From Alcaligenes faecalis (GTDB lineage: Bacteria; Pseudomonadota; Gammaproteobacteria; Burkholderiales; Burkholderiaceae_B), in NCBI RefSeq assembly GCF_041521385.1, contig NZ_CP168006.1:248001-312000 (forward strand): DNA of 64,000 bases. The letters run 5' to 3'. The notes below the pieces were generated by a model. It worked only from the letters and a program-made list of their open reading frames with translations. It ran no database searches and was not told where the DNA came from. Within the stretch, counting starts at the first letter, position 1. The number at the start of each line of letters is the position of its first letter. Both the position numbers and the translations under genes were made by a program. Below are positions 34,298 to 43,171 of the stretch, one piece after another.

Positions 34298-36095
34298 TTC
34301 CATGCCACAGCCTGGCGCTGCTTCCCTGACATCCACCAGCCTGCATGGCCTGCCTGTTGCTGAAACGAGCGTGAAGAACCATCCCCTGATCCGTCCCGTG
34401 TTACCTGTCTGGATAGGCTCGGCAGCACGACGCGCCTTATTGATTGCCCTGTTTGCCCTGCTGGTCCTGTTCCTGGCCCTGCCCATGCTGTTTATCTTGC
34501 TGCGCGCCATTCAAGACAGCGACGGACAGTTAGTGGGCGTGGGGCAGTTCTGGTCCATTATCAGCGCGCCCGGCTTTATGCCCATGGTGGGACGCAGCGC
34601 GCTGGTCGGTGTCAGCACGCTGATTATTGTCATCCCTGCCGCCTATGCTTTTGCCTTTGCCCTGCAACGCTGCTGCATACGGGGAGCAGGCATGTTTCGT
34701 GCCTTGGGCCTGTTGCCCTTGCTGGCTCCCTCCTTGATGCCAGGCCTGTCTCTGATCTACTTGTTCGGCAATCAAGGCGTGCTGCGCCATTGGTTGGGCG
34801 GTGAAACGATTTATGGATTCTGGGGCATTGTGCTGGGTGAAGCCTTCTACACCTTTCCCCATGCCCTGATGATTCTGAGCACGGGTCTATCCCTGGCCGA
34901 CTCCCGCCTGTATGACGCCGCCCGCGCCATGGGCGCGAACTCCTGGCGCCGATTCCTGACGGTGACACTGCCCGCCAGTCGCTATGCCATCTTTTCTGCC
35001 GCCTGCCTGGTGTTTACGCTCACCGTCACCGACTTTGGTGTACCTAAAGTCGTAGGTGGCTCCTACAACGTGCTGGCCATGGAAGCCTATAAGGCTGTGG
35101 TTGGCCAGTTGCAGTTTTCCAAAGGCGCGGCCATTGGCGTGCTGTTGCTGATTCCCGCTGTACTGACCTTTTTCTTGGACCGTCACCTGCGGGCTCGTGC
35201 CAGCGGTCAGGCTCAAGGATCGCTAAGCGCCTACTCGCCCCAGCCACACCGCCAGCGCGACCTGTACTTCACCGCCGTCCTGATGCTGGTGTCCCTGGCC
35301 ATTTTGACGATTGTGGGCATGGCAGTCTGGGCGTCGCTGATCAAGTTCTGGCCTTACAACCTGAGCCTGTCCCTGAAGTCTTACGATTTCAACAATATGG
35401 ACGGTGGCGGCTGGTTGGCCTGGCGCAACAGTTTGACCATGGCCTTCTTTACCGCCGTACTGGGTTCAGCCCTGATCTTCCTGGGTGCCTGGGTACTGGA
35501 AAAACTGCCAGCCCGAGGCCAGTCCGAAAAAGGTCTGTACGGCGTGCTGCAAATGCTGGCACTGGCACCCATGGCCATTCCCGGTCTGGTGCTGGGTCTG
35601 GGCTACATCTTCTTTTTCAATCACCCCGACAATCCCCTGGCGGGACTGTACGGCTCCATGACCTTGCTGGTGCTGTGTACCGTCATCCATCTGTACACCA
35701 GTGCTCACCTGAACTTTGTCACTGCGCTGAAAGCCATTCCCGGCGAACTGGAAGCCGCTGCTGCGTCCCTGAAAGCGCCACGCCTTTCCACCTTGATGGG
35801 TGTCACCGTGCCGCTGTGCCTGCCGGCTCTGTTGTCAGTATCGCGCTATCTGTTTGTATCGGCCATGACAACCGTATCTGCCGTGGTCTTTCTGTACAGC
35901 CCGCAAACCGTGCTGGCATCGGTCGCAGTCATGAATATGGATGACGCCGGTTTTATTGGCCCGGCTGCCGCCATGTGTACGGTCATCATGCTGAGCTCTG
36001 GCTTTGTCTGCCTGCTGGTTCATGTCCTGAGCCGTGCCGCCTTGCGCCGCAGCCAAGCCTGGCGCTCCGCCTCCCCCCTTTCCCCAACCCGATAG
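34284..36095 (+). CDS. Aminophosphonate ABC transporter permease, two permease halves fused
   Basis: About 603 residues and 12 membrane spans. Two EAA-type loops are visible, DAARAMGANSWRRFLTVTLP in the first half and ELEAAAASLKAPRLSTLMGV in the second, so this one polypeptide forms the whole channel, like FbpB-type permeases. The start at 34284 overlaps the ATPase gene and has GAGG in front. 34302 is an alternative. Two-component PhnU/PhnV systems have these halves as separate genes. Confidence 0.88.
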   Translation: MPTTDSMPQPGAASLTSTSLHGLPVAETSVKNHPLIRPVLPVWIGSAARRALLIALFALLVLFLALPMLFILLRAIQDSDGQLVGVGQFWSIISAPGFMPMVGRSALVGVSTLIIVIPAAYAFAFALQRCCIRGAGMFRALGLLPLLAPSLMPGLSLIYLFGNQGVLRHWLGGETIYGFWGIVLGEAFYTFPHALMILSTGLSLADSRLYDAARAMGANSWRRFLTVTLPASRYAIFSAACLVFTLTVTDFGVPKVVGGSYNVLAMEAYKAVVGQLQFSKGAAIGVLLLIPAVLTFFLDRHLRARASGQAQGSLSAYSPQPHRQRDLYFTAVLMLVSLAILTIVGMAVWASLIKFWPYNLSLSLKSYDFNNMDGGGWLAWRNSLTMAFFTAVLGSALIFLGAWVLEKLPARGQSEKGLYGVLQMLALAPMAIPGLVLGLGYIFFFNHPDNPLAGLYGSMTLLVLCTVIHLYTSAHLNFVTALKAIPGELEAAAASLKAPRLSTLMGVTVPLCLPALLSVSRYLFVSAMTTVSAVVFLYSPQTVLASVAVMNMDDAGFIGPAAAMCTVIMLSSGFVCLLVHVLSRAALRRSQAWRSASPLSPTR

Positions 36096-36102
36096 GACCG
36101 CA

Positions 36103-36969
36103 ATGCCATCCCCTACTTGCGCGAATACGCCACTCGCCACGCCACGCTCCCAGGCCCCTCGCCTTGAAGCCCTGATTTTTGACTGGGCCGGTACGCTGGT
36201 GGACTTTGGCTCCTTTGCCCCCACCCAAATTCTGGTGGAAGCCTTCAAATGCTTTGACTTGACCCTGAACCTGGACCAGGCTCGCAGCGCCATGGGCATC
36301 GGTAAATGGGACCACATCAAAGCCATGCTGGAGCTGCCTGAGGTACATGCCCAGTTCATGGCCCTGCACGAGCGTGAGCCCGATGACAGCGATGTAGATC
36401 GTATCTACAACACCTTCTTGCCCATGCAAAACGAGCGCGTGGGCGAGTTCTCCGCAGCCATTCCCGGTGCGCGCGAAACCTTGTCCTGGGCACGCCGTCA
36501 GGGTCTGAAAATCGGTTCCTGCTCGGGCTACCCGCGCCTGGTGCTGGATAACCTACTGCAACACGCGCACCGCCAGCAAGTGCTGGTGGACTACCACGTT
36601 GCTTTTGACGAAGTCCCGCAAGCACGCCCCTGGCCTGCCATGGCACTGGAAAACGTCATTCGTCTGGAAATCACGAGTGTCGGCGCCTGCGTAAAGATTG
36701 ATGACACCCCAGTTGGCATTGAAGAAGGTCGCAATGCCGGCATGTGGACCGTGGGCCTGCTGCTGTCGGGCAATGCCGCTGGTCTGACCGAGCAGGAGTT
36801 TCTGGCTCTGGACGAGGAAAGCCGCCAGGCCCTGCGCGACCGCGCAGCAGCCACCTTTGCCCATGCCCAGCCCCACTACCTGATTGATACCGTTGCCCAA
36901 CTGCCCACTGTGATTGAACAAATCACCGAACGCATGGCCCAGGGCGAATGCCCTGCCGATTCCCTCTAA
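36103..36969 (+). CDS. phnX: Phosphonoacetaldehyde hydrolase (phosphonatase)
   Basis: 288 residues of the HAD superfamily. The nucleophile motif is LIFDWAGTLVDFGSF. The Schiff-base lysine expected in phosphonatase is in MGIGKWDHIKAM, and further HAD motifs are GSCSGYPRLVLD and VKIDDTPVGIEEGRNAGM. It cleaves the C-P bond of phosphonoacetaldehyde to acetaldehyde and phosphate. The start ATG has AGGA 7 bases upstream and follows the permease by 7 bases. No phnW transaminase is next to it; the amine is probably removed by the oxidase at 38028. Confidence 0.93.
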   Translation: MPSPTCANTPLATPRSQAPRLEALIFDWAGTLVDFGSFAPTQILVEAFKCFDLTLNLDQARSAMGIGKWDHIKAMLELPEVHAQFMALHEREPDDSDVDRIYNTFLPMQNERVGEFSAAIPGARETLSWARRQGLKIGSCSGYPRLVLDNLLQHAHRQQVLVDYHVAFDEVPQARPWPAMALENVIRLEITSVGACVKIDDTPVGIEEGRNAGMWTVGLLLSGNAAGLTEQEFLALDEESRQALRDRAAATFAHAQPHYLIDTVAQLPTVIEQITERMAQGECPADSL

Positions 36970-36982
36970 CCCCCCCCCCCCC
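36970..36982 (+). repeat. Run of 13 cytosines between phnX and the binding-protein gene
   Basis: The tract begins at the base after the phnX stop codon and ends 26 bases before the next start, outside the ribosome site. Long homopolymers are prone to slippage. Here that would change spacing in the mRNA but not a reading frame. Confidence 0.9.
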
Positions 36983-37008
36983 TTTTGCTGTCACAAGGAT
37001 ACTTCTCC

Positions 37009-38028
37009 ATGAAAACCATTGTTCTGAGCTCCTTGGCTGCCGCTTTGATGGGCGCCGCCTCTTTGGCCCAAGCGGCCACCACCCTGACGGTTTATACCGC
37101 GCTGGAAGCCGATCAGCTCAAGGCCTACCAGGCTGCTTTTGAAAAAGAGAATCCCGATATCAAGATTCAATGGGTACGCGACTCCACTGGCATCATTACC
37201 GCCAAACTGCTGGCTGAAAAGAACAACCCGAAAGCGGACGCGATCTGGGGTCTGGCCGGTTCCTCACTGGGCTTGATGGCCAGCCAAGACATGCTGCAGC
37301 CCTACGCCCCCAAGGGTCTGGAAAAAATCGACGCCAAAATGCGCGACCAGAACAACCCGCCCAGTTGGGTTGGCATGAACGGCTACGCCGCTGCCCTGTG
37401 TGTCAACACCATTGAGCTGGAAAAAAACAAGCTCCCTATGCCCACCTCCTGGGAAGATCTGACCAAGCCCGAATACGCCGGCAAGATCGTCATGCCTAAC
37501 CCCGCTTCTTCGGGTACCGGCTTTCTGGACGTGAGCGCCTGGCTGCAACTGTTTGGTGAAGACAAGGGCTGGGCCTTCATGGACGGTCTGCACAAGAATA
37601 TCGGTGCCTACACCCACTCCGGCTCCAAGCCTTGCAATATGGCCGCTGCTGGCGAGTACACCATTGGCGTGTCCTTTGACTACCGTGGCGCTCGCCTGAA
37701 AGAAGAAGGCGCTCCCCTGGAACTGGTGTTCCCTAAAGAAGGCCTGGGTTGGGAAATTGAAGCCACTGGCATCATGAAAGGCACCAAGAACCTGGAAGCC
37801 GCCCAGAAACTGGCTGACTTCTCGGCCAGCGAAGCAGCCAACCACCTGTACAAAACCAACTTTGCGGTTTTGGCCATTCCGTCCATCGCCACGGCCAACC
37901 CGCACCTGCCAGCCGACCTGAACCAGCGTCTGATCGACAACAACTTCGTCTGGGCCGCTGAAAACCGCGAGCGCATCATCGAAGAATGGACCAAACGTTA
38001 CGACGGTAAATCGGAAGCCAAGAAGTAA
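37009..38028 (+). CDS. Aminophosphonate-binding periplasmic protein (PhnS-like)
   Basis: 339 residues from the ATG at 37009, behind AAGGAT. The signal peptide ends SLAQAA. The mature part begins TTLTVYTALEADQLKAYQ, typical of the FbpA/PhnS class of solute-binding proteins, and contains NPASSGTGFLDVSAWLQLFG. Binding to 2-aminoethylphosphonate or a relative is inferred from phnX and the oxidase in the same operon. It ends with a TAATG overlap into the oxidase gene. Confidence 0.88.
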   Translation: MKTIVLSSLAAALMGAASLAQAATTLTVYTALEADQLKAYQAAFEKENPDIKIQWVRDSTGIITAKLLAEKNNPKADAIWGLAGSSLGLMASQDMLQPYAPKGLEKIDAKMRDQNNPPSWVGMNGYAAALCVNTIELEKNKLPMPTSWEDLTKPEYAGKIVMPNPASSGTGFLDVSAWLQLFGEDKGWAFMDGLHKNIGAYTHSGSKPCNMAAAGEYTIGVSFDYRGARLKEEGAPLELVFPKEGLGWEIEATGIMKGTKNLEAAQKLADFSASEAANHLYKTNFAVLAIPSIATANPHLPADLNQRLIDNNFVWAAENRERIIEEWTKRYDGKSEAKK

Positions 38029-39158
38029 TGAGCACACAACACTACGATGTGATCGTGGTGGGGGGCGGCATCCTGGGCATGGCACATGCCTGGGCGGCTG
38101 CCCGCCGCAAGCTAAGCGTCGCTGTGCTCGAGCGCAGTCACCAGGCCCAAGGCGCCACCATACGTAATTTTGGTCAGGTTCTGGTCACCGGCCAGGCACC
38201 GGGCATCATGATGGATCTGGCCCGTCAGAGTCGCGGCCTGTGGCTGGAGCTGGCTGAGCAAGCCGGTTTTCATGTACGCAGCAATGGCTCGCTGGTGCTG
38301 GCACGCAACCATCTGGAACTGGAGCTGCTGGAAGACTTTGCCCAGGGCCGTGCCAAGGATGAAAACGTTGCCTGCGAAATGCTGAACGGCAAGGAGCTGG
38401 CCGCCTTGTTTGATGGCCGCTTGGGGCATCACCACGGGGCACTGCAAGGTTTTGACGATTTGCAGATCTACTCGCGCGACGCCCTGCCCGCCATCACCAG
38501 CAGCTTGCAAGCCATGGGCGTGGATGTTTACACCCAGGCGCATGTGCATTATGCGCAAGAAGGCCAGGTACACAGCAGCGCGGGCAACTTCACAGCCAAC
38601 AGCATTTTTGTGTGCCCTGGTCACGACTACAGCAGCCTGCATCGCGAACTGCTGGATACGGTCAACCCATCGGTGACACGTCTGCAAATGCTGAAAGTGC
38701 GTGCACAAGACACGGGCTGGGCCTTGGACCGACCATTGCTGACAGGCTTGTCCTGCCTGCACTACGGCGCATTCAGCGACTTGCCCCTGGCAGACACGCT
38801 GCGCGAGCAGGTACAGAAACGTCACGGTGTACTGCTGGATCAAGGCATTCATTTGCTGATCAGCCCCACACCGGAGGGGGACCTGATTATTGGCGACTCG
38901 CACGACTACGGCCTGCAAGCCAGCCCCTTCAACCTGGAAGACACAGATCAGTACTTGCTGGCTCTGGCAGAAACCGTGCTCGGTTGCCCAGTACAAGTTC
39001 TGCAACGCTGGCAAGGCGTGTATGGCGCCAAAGGACCCGGACCGTTTTCAGTCCTGCAAGCCGATGGCAGCACACAAGTGACAGTCATGCACACGGGCTT
39101 GGGAATGACAACCGGTTTGGCCATTGGCGAACGCAATATTGCCGCTCGCTACGACTGA
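38028..39158 (+). CDS. FAD-dependent amine oxidoreductase of the aminophosphonate locus (HpnW/TIGR03364-like)
   Basis: 376 residues of the DAO fold. The FAD site VIVVGGGILGMAHAWAAA is at the start, then ATIRNFGQVLVTGQ, and near the end TVMHTGLGMTTGLAIGERN. This clade is associated with phosphonatase genes and is thought to oxidise the amine of an aminophosphonate other than plain 2-aminoethylphosphonate, such as N-methyl or 1-hydroxy forms, giving phosphonoacetaldehyde for PhnX. The precise substrate here is inference. It shares one base with the stop of the preceding gene, so expression should be coupled. Confidence 0.85.
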   Translation: MSTQHYDVIVVGGGILGMAHAWAAARRKLSVAVLERSHQAQGATIRNFGQVLVTGQAPGIMMDLARQSRGLWLELAEQAGFHVRSNGSLVLARNHLELELLEDFAQGRAKDENVACEMLNGKELAALFDGRLGHHHGALQGFDDLQIYSRDALPAITSSLQAMGVDVYTQAHVHYAQEGQVHSSAGNFTANSIFVCPGHDYSSLHRELLDTVNPSVTRLQMLKVRAQDTGWALDRPLLTGLSCLHYGAFSDLPLADTLREQVQKRHGVLLDQGIHLLISPTPEGDLIIGDSHDYGLQASPFNLEDTDQYLLALAETVLGCPVQVLQRWQGVYGAKGPGPFSVLQADGSTQVTVMHTGLGMTTGLAIGERNIAARYD

Positions 39159-39226
39159 TAAGCCCCCGTCCTGCCGCTCCGGCAAGGACAAGTACCCAGG
39201 GTGACGGAACGGTCCCCCGGCCAGAA

Positions 39227-39257
39227 AACGCGCAGCCCATGCTGCGCGTTTTTTTTC
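39227..39257 (+). terminator. Terminator of the aminophosphonate operon
   Basis: A 9-bp stem, AACGCGCAG / CTGCGCGTT, with a 6-base loop and eight T. Confidence 0.9.
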
Positions 39258-39335
39258 ATCGCCGGGCCGCCCCAAGATGAAAAGCGCCCTCTTGGAGGGC
39301 AGCAAGCCGAAGGCGCAGCGTGGGAGTCTTTTTTC
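39258..39335. repeat. Intergenic repeat element, copy A
   Basis: The element runs CGCCGGGCCGCCCCAAG, then a hairpin CGCCCTCTTGGAGGGC, then AAGGCGCAGCGTGGGAGTC and a T run. The same two ends appear, in opposite orientation, at 40040-40212 on the other side of the GNAT gene. It resembles REP-like intergenic elements of the Alcaligenaceae. The remaining bases to 39487 hold only the GNAT promoter region. Confidence 0.6.
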
Positions 39336-39487
39336 ACGGCCGCCGAGCACTGAACATCGCCATTCAAAGGCCCGCTCCCCGCGCCCGCCCCATCGGATGT
39401 TTTTGTCAAAAAAACCACTGGAGTGGCATAAAATAGCGGCCATCATAGACAAACACGACAGCTAATTGAGCATCGATGACAGGATCC

Positions 39488-40030
39488 ATGAACAACACTG
39501 ACAGCAAGATACGTTTTATAGACTGCCAGGAAGAACAGCATGCCGCCGCCATTTTGGCAATTCTGAACGATGCCATCGTCAACTCCACCGCACTCTACGA
39601 CTATGTGCCGCGCCCGCCCGAAGCCATGGTGAGCTGGTTTGCCACCAAACGCGCCAACGGTTTTCCGGTGGTCGGAGTGATCGATGAAACCGGCACACTG
39701 ATGGGCTTTGCCAGTTGGGGCCACTTTCGCACCTTTCCCGCCTACAAGTACACCATGGAGCACAGCGTATATGTGCACCCGGAACACCGCGGCAAAGGTT
39801 TGGGCAGAATCCTGATGCAAGAGTTGATACGTCGTGCGCGCCTGGCCAATGTCCATACGCTGGTCGCTTGTATTGATGCCAGCAATGCGGGCAGTATCCA
39901 CCTGCACCAAAGCCTGGGCTTTGCACATGCCGGTACATTCAAGGAAATCGGCTTCAAGTTTGGTCGCTGGCTGGATGTGGCGTTCTACCTGTTGACACTG
40001 GATACGCCCGCCAGGCCGGTAGACGGCTGA
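39488..40030 (+). CDS. GNAT acetyltransferase, phosphinothricin-acetyltransferase-like
   Basis: 180 residues from the ATG at 39488 (CAGGA upstream). The acetyl-CoA loop is MEHSVYVHPEHRGKGLGRIL and the later block VACIDASNAGSIHLHQSLGF is typical of the PAT/MnaT branch that acetylates amino acids or phosphinothricin-like compounds. Whether it has any link to the preceding phosphonate genes is unclear, because a terminator and a repeat lie in between. It is bracketed by inverted repeat elements. Confidence 0.82.
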   Translation: MNNTDSKIRFIDCQEEQHAAAILAILNDAIVNSTALYDYVPRPPEAMVSWFATKRANGFPVVGVIDETGTLMGFASWGHFRTFPAYKYTMEHSVYVHPEHRGKGLGRILMQELIRRARLANVHTLVACIDASNAGSIHLHQSLGFAHAGTFKEIGFKFGRWLDVAFYLLTLDTPARPVDG

Positions 40031-40039
40031 AGAGTATCA

Positions 40040-40212
40040 AAAAAGCCCCCACGCTGCGCCATCGGCTTGCGCTCCACCTTGCGGCTTGTATGCCGCTCGG
40101 ATTCGCCAGGCACACAGCAGTCCGCAATGGACTGCTGTGTGTCCGGGCTCATCCCCGAGGGGGTGCGTTTTGCCGGGGGCGCCGAGCCTTGGGGCGGCCC
40201 GGCGGCAAAAAA
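40040..40212. repeat. Intergenic repeat element, copy B (inverted relative to copy A)
   Basis: The ends AAGCCCCCACGCTGCGCCATC and GCCTTGGGGCGGCCCGGCG are the reverse complement of those in copy A. The middle is longer and contains a perfect hairpin, CACACAGCAGTCC / GGACTGCTGTGTG (about 40110-40141), plus a second one with CCCCGAGGGGG. Confidence 0.6.
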
Positions 40213-40246
40213 AACCATCGCGGCTTGCGGCCTGCGATGGTTTTTT
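40211..40246. terminator. Bidirectional terminator
   Basis: A 10-bp stem, AAACCATCGC / GCGATGGTTT, with A and T runs on either side, placed between the GNAT gene and the convergent small membrane protein gene. Confidence 0.8.
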
Positions 40247-40267
40247 GATCACGCCTTGGTTTCTGAC

Positions 40268-40513
40268 TCAGGCGCTGACTTTAGGCTTTTCATAACATAC
40301 AGCAAAGGCAATCAAGCCCAGCACAAGACTGAAAATACCCACACCCACTGCCACGGCCGCCACCAAACCCAGACCTATTGCAATAAATACGCCGGGAAAG
40401 GCGTAGTTTCGCAACCAGGAAGGGTTTTTGGGAACAAGAAATAGCCCTAAAAACAAGAACCAGGGCATCACAATCGTCCAGAACAGACTGTCCATTAGCA
40501 CGTCACGCATCAT
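40268..40513 (-). CDS. Small predicted membrane protein, 81 residues
   Basis: Two or three hydrophobic spans (FWTIVMPWFLFLGLFLV, then a Gly/Val-rich FIAIGLGLVAAVAVGVGIFS and a third short one), with a charged C-terminus. No family recognised. The start could be M1, M2 or M7. Confidence 0.5.
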   Translation of the reverse strand: MMRDVLMDSLFWTIVMPWFLFLGLFLVPKNPSWLRNYAFPGVFIAIGLGLVAAVAVGVGIFSLVLGLIAFAVCYEKPKVSA

Positions 40514-40655
40514 TATTCCATTGAGGTAGGAGGGGTTGGGCGAGAGCTAGACACCCCCGCCGTTCTGGGTGGATTGTAAACGTCCTGAGGCTGGCCTCCC
40601 AGTACGAGCGACTGTTATAAGAGACAATTATTGTTTTACAGCTAAAGGACACGCC

Positions 40656-41318
40656 ATGAGCACGCTTAGCTTGACCAGCGCAGACCAGCACCATTTCCAG
40701 GCCTATGTCGCCGGCGACGAAAAGGCCGAACGCGGCTTGATCGTGTTGCAGGAAATCTTTGGTGTGAATCAACACATACGCAACACCTGCGAGCGTTTTG
40801 CCGAGCAGGGCTACCGAGTCTTGTCCCCCGCCCTGTTCGATCGGCAGGAAAAGAATGTAGAACTGGGCTATACCGCCCAGGACGTGCAAGCAGGCCTGGC
40901 CTTGCGCAACAGCATTGCCCAGGATAAAACCCTGCTGGATATCCAGGCCTGCGTGGACGCCTTGGGTTCGCGCAAGATTGGCATTGTAGGATATTGCTGG
41001 GGTGGCTCCTTGAGCTGGTTGGCCGCCTGCCGCTTGCAGGGTCTGAAAGCGGCCAGTTGCTGGTATGGTTCGCAGATTGCCCAGAACGCCCAGGAACAGC
41101 CCAAGACTCCGGTGCAGATGCACTTTGGTGCCCAGGATCACTCCATTCCCACCAGCGCCATTCAAACGATTAAAGACGCGCAAAAGGAGGTGGCCCTTTA
41201 TGTGTATGAGCCTGCCGGTCATGGTTTTGGCTGCGATCATCGCCCCGACTTTCACGAAGCATCCTACAAACTGGCTCAGGAGCATACACTCGCTTTCTTT
41301 GCCGACCATCTACGTTAA
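40656..41318 (+). CDS. Dienelactone hydrolase family protein
   Basis: 220 residues from the ATG at 40656 with AAAGGA upstream. The alpha/beta-hydrolase triad is Cys in GIVGYCWGGSLSW, Asp in FGAQDHSIP and His in GHGFGCDHR. The oxyanion-side glutamate is in LQEIFGVN, as in true dienelactone hydrolases. The physiological substrate is unknown, since no aromatic ring-cleavage genes lie nearby. The DUF3820 gene follows 6 bases later. Confidence 0.88.
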   Translation: MSTLSLTSADQHHFQAYVAGDEKAERGLIVLQEIFGVNQHIRNTCERFAEQGYRVLSPALFDRQEKNVELGYTAQDVQAGLALRNSIAQDKTLLDIQACVDALGSRKIGIVGYCWGGSLSWLAACRLQGLKAASCWYGSQIAQNAQEQPKTPVQMHFGAQDHSIPTSAIQTIKDAQKEVALYVYEPAGHGFGCDHRPDFHEASYKLAQEHTLAFFADHLR

Positions 41319-41324
41319 GCGCCC

Positions 41325-41549
41325 ATGCTTGAATCCAGCGACGATCTGCTTGCCCTGTTGAACACCACCATGCCTTACGGAAAATACAAAGGTCGCTTGC
41401 TGGCCGACCTGCCAGGACATTATCTGAACTGGTTTGCCCGCGAAGGCTTTCCTTCCGGGCGACTGGGCCAGTTGCTGGCCCTGATGCACGAGCTGGATCA
41501 TAACGGGCTCAAATCCCTGCTGGACCCCTTGCGCCCGCGCAGTCGCTAA
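41325..41549 (+). CDS. DUF3820 family protein
   Basis: 74 residues with the highly conserved core MPYGKYKGRLLADLPGHYLN and FPSGRLGQLLALMHELDHNG. The family is widespread in proteobacteria and has been linked to a quorum-sensing-regulated virulence factor, without a defined activity. It is probably translated with the dienelactone hydrolase gene. Confidence 0.85.
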   Translation: MLESSDDLLALLNTTMPYGKYKGRLLADLPGHYLNWFAREGFPSGRLGQLLALMHELDHNGLKSLLDPLRPRSR

Positions 41550-41648
41550 GCGCAACAAATACCATACTGGGCAGCGGGCTGAGACAGTATGTCCCCGTAC
41601 AGCTTGCTACTATCAACACTTCCTCTACGCCCCACAGTGAAGGACGTC

Positions 41649-42356
41649 ATGACAATCGATCTCTCCGCATTCCCCATCACCCGCAAATGGCCAGCTCAAC
41701 ACCCCGAGCGCCTGCAACTGTATTCCTTGCCCACCCCCAACGGCGTCAAGGTGTCCATCATGCTGGAAGAAATTGGCCTGCCTTACGAGCCGCACCTGGT
41801 CAGCTTTGAGCGCAACGACCAGCTCAGCCCAGAATTTATTTCGCTCAGCAGCAACAACAAAATCCCGGCGATTCTGGACCCCAATGGCCCTGGCAATCAG
41901 CCGTTGGCCCTGTTCGAGTCCGGTGCCATCCTGATCTATCTGGCAGAAAAATCCGGCCAGCTACTCTCCGCAGACCCGGCTCAACGCTATGAAACCCTGC
42001 AATGGCTCATGTTCCAGATGGGTGGCGTCGGCCCCATGTTCGGTCAGTTGGGCTTCTTCCACAAATTTGCCGGTAAAGACTTTGAAGACAAGCGCCCCCG
42101 TGACCGCTATGTCAACGAATCCAAACGTCTGCTGGGTGTGATCGACAAGCATCTGGACGGCAAGGACTGGATGGTGGGCAACAGCTACTCCATCGCTGAT
42201 ATTGCCCTGTTCCCCTGGATTGCCAACCTGATTGGTTTTTACGACGCAGGCGAGCTGGTGGAATACGTGCAATTCAAGAACGTAGCCCGTGTGCTGCAGC
42301 AATTCCAGGCCCGTCCAGCAGTACAACGCGGCCTGAACATTCCCGCCCGAGATTGA
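41649..42356 (+). CDS. Glutathione S-transferase family protein (YfcG/YghU-like)
   Basis: 235 residues from the ATG at 41649 (AAGGA upstream). The N-terminal thioredoxin fold reads LYSLPTPNGVKVSIMLEEIG, with Asn rather than Ser, Tyr or Cys at the usual catalytic position, and NKIPAILDP supplies the cis-Pro. The C-terminal helical domain contains VNESKRLLGVIDKHL. This pattern fits the Nu-class enzymes that reduce disulfides with glutathione. Confidence 0.88.
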   Translation: MTIDLSAFPITRKWPAQHPERLQLYSLPTPNGVKVSIMLEEIGLPYEPHLVSFERNDQLSPEFISLSSNNKIPAILDPNGPGNQPLALFESGAILIYLAEKSGQLLSADPAQRYETLQWLMFQMGGVGPMFGQLGFFHKFAGKDFEDKRPRDRYVNESKRLLGVIDKHLDGKDWMVGNSYSIADIALFPWIANLIGFYDAGELVEYVQFKNVARVLQQFQARPAVQRGLNIPARD

Positions 42357-42577
42357 TGGATAAGCAGCGCCAATCAATGCTTATAAGCCAACTTACAATA
42401 GCCCTGCTATTAAAATGGTCTTTTTTGTTTCGCTTGGCGGCAATCCGTACAATTGGCCTCCTAAACATTCTGTGCAAGCGGTACTATTCCGTTTGCCTGG
42501 CTTGCTCATCAATCAAAAAACCAGTCTGCTCATAGAGCGGATACAGGCAAATCCACCAGCCTGATGAACAAGCCTTC

Positions 42578-42609
42578 AAAGCCCTGGATTCCTTCCAGGG
42601 CTTTTTTTT
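42578..42609 (+). terminator. Rho-independent terminator
   Basis: AAAGCCCTGGA and TCCAGGGCTTT pair around a 5-base loop and are followed by a T run. It lies 220 bases after the GST gene. The bases between show no gene. Confidence 0.88.
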
Positions 42610-42673
42610 GTGTACGGTTTGACGCCCCCGCTGCTACGTTTTTGGCTCCTTGCGACCTTGCCAGAGCACAACC

Positions 42674-43165
42674 ATGAAAACACACCACTATGAATTGTTG
42701 ATCAACTGGATCGGCAACACCGGAAGCGGCACCCACACACTGCGCTCCTATTCACGCAACCATGAAGTAACAGCGGCTGGCCTGAAAGTCATTGCCGCCT
42801 CTGCAGACCCTGCCTTTCGAGGTGACCCCGACCGTTGGAACCCCGAGCAGCTTTTTCTGGCATCGATCGCTCAGTGTCATATGCTGTGGTACTTGGGAAT
42901 GGCGGCAGAAGCGGGCGTTGTTGTCACGGCCTATGAAGACCGGCCAGCCGGAATCATGAACGAAGAGGCCAACGGAGCTGGGCAATTCGAGAGTGTTACC
43001 TTGCGCCCCCTTGTCACGATCACATCGGACTGTGACGCTACCTTGGCGAAATCACTTCATGATCGCGTCGGCGAATACTGCTTTATTGCCCGTTCCATCA
43101 AAACTCCGATTCACCATGAGGTCACGGTCCACGTGCAAGGCCAAACTCCCCCACAGTCAACGTAA
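42674..43165 (+). CDS. OsmC family peroxiredoxin
   Basis: 163 residues from the ATG at 42674. The two conserved redox cysteines are in FLASIAQCHMLWYL and in RVGEYCFIARSI, spaced as in OsmC/Ohr proteins, which reduce organic hydroperoxides. The NPEQLFLASIAQCHM block indicates the OsmC rather than the Ohr branch. It converges on the pirin gene with 6 bases between stops. Confidence 0.87.
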   Translation: MKTHHYELLINWIGNTGSGTHTLRSYSRNHEVTAAGLKVIAASADPAFRGDPDRWNPEQLFLASIAQCHMLWYLGMAAEAGVVVTAYEDRPAGIMNEEANGAGQFESVTLRPLVTITSDCDATLAKSLHDRVGEYCFIARSIKTPIHHEVTVHVQGQTPPQST

Positions 43166-43171
43166 TAAGCA

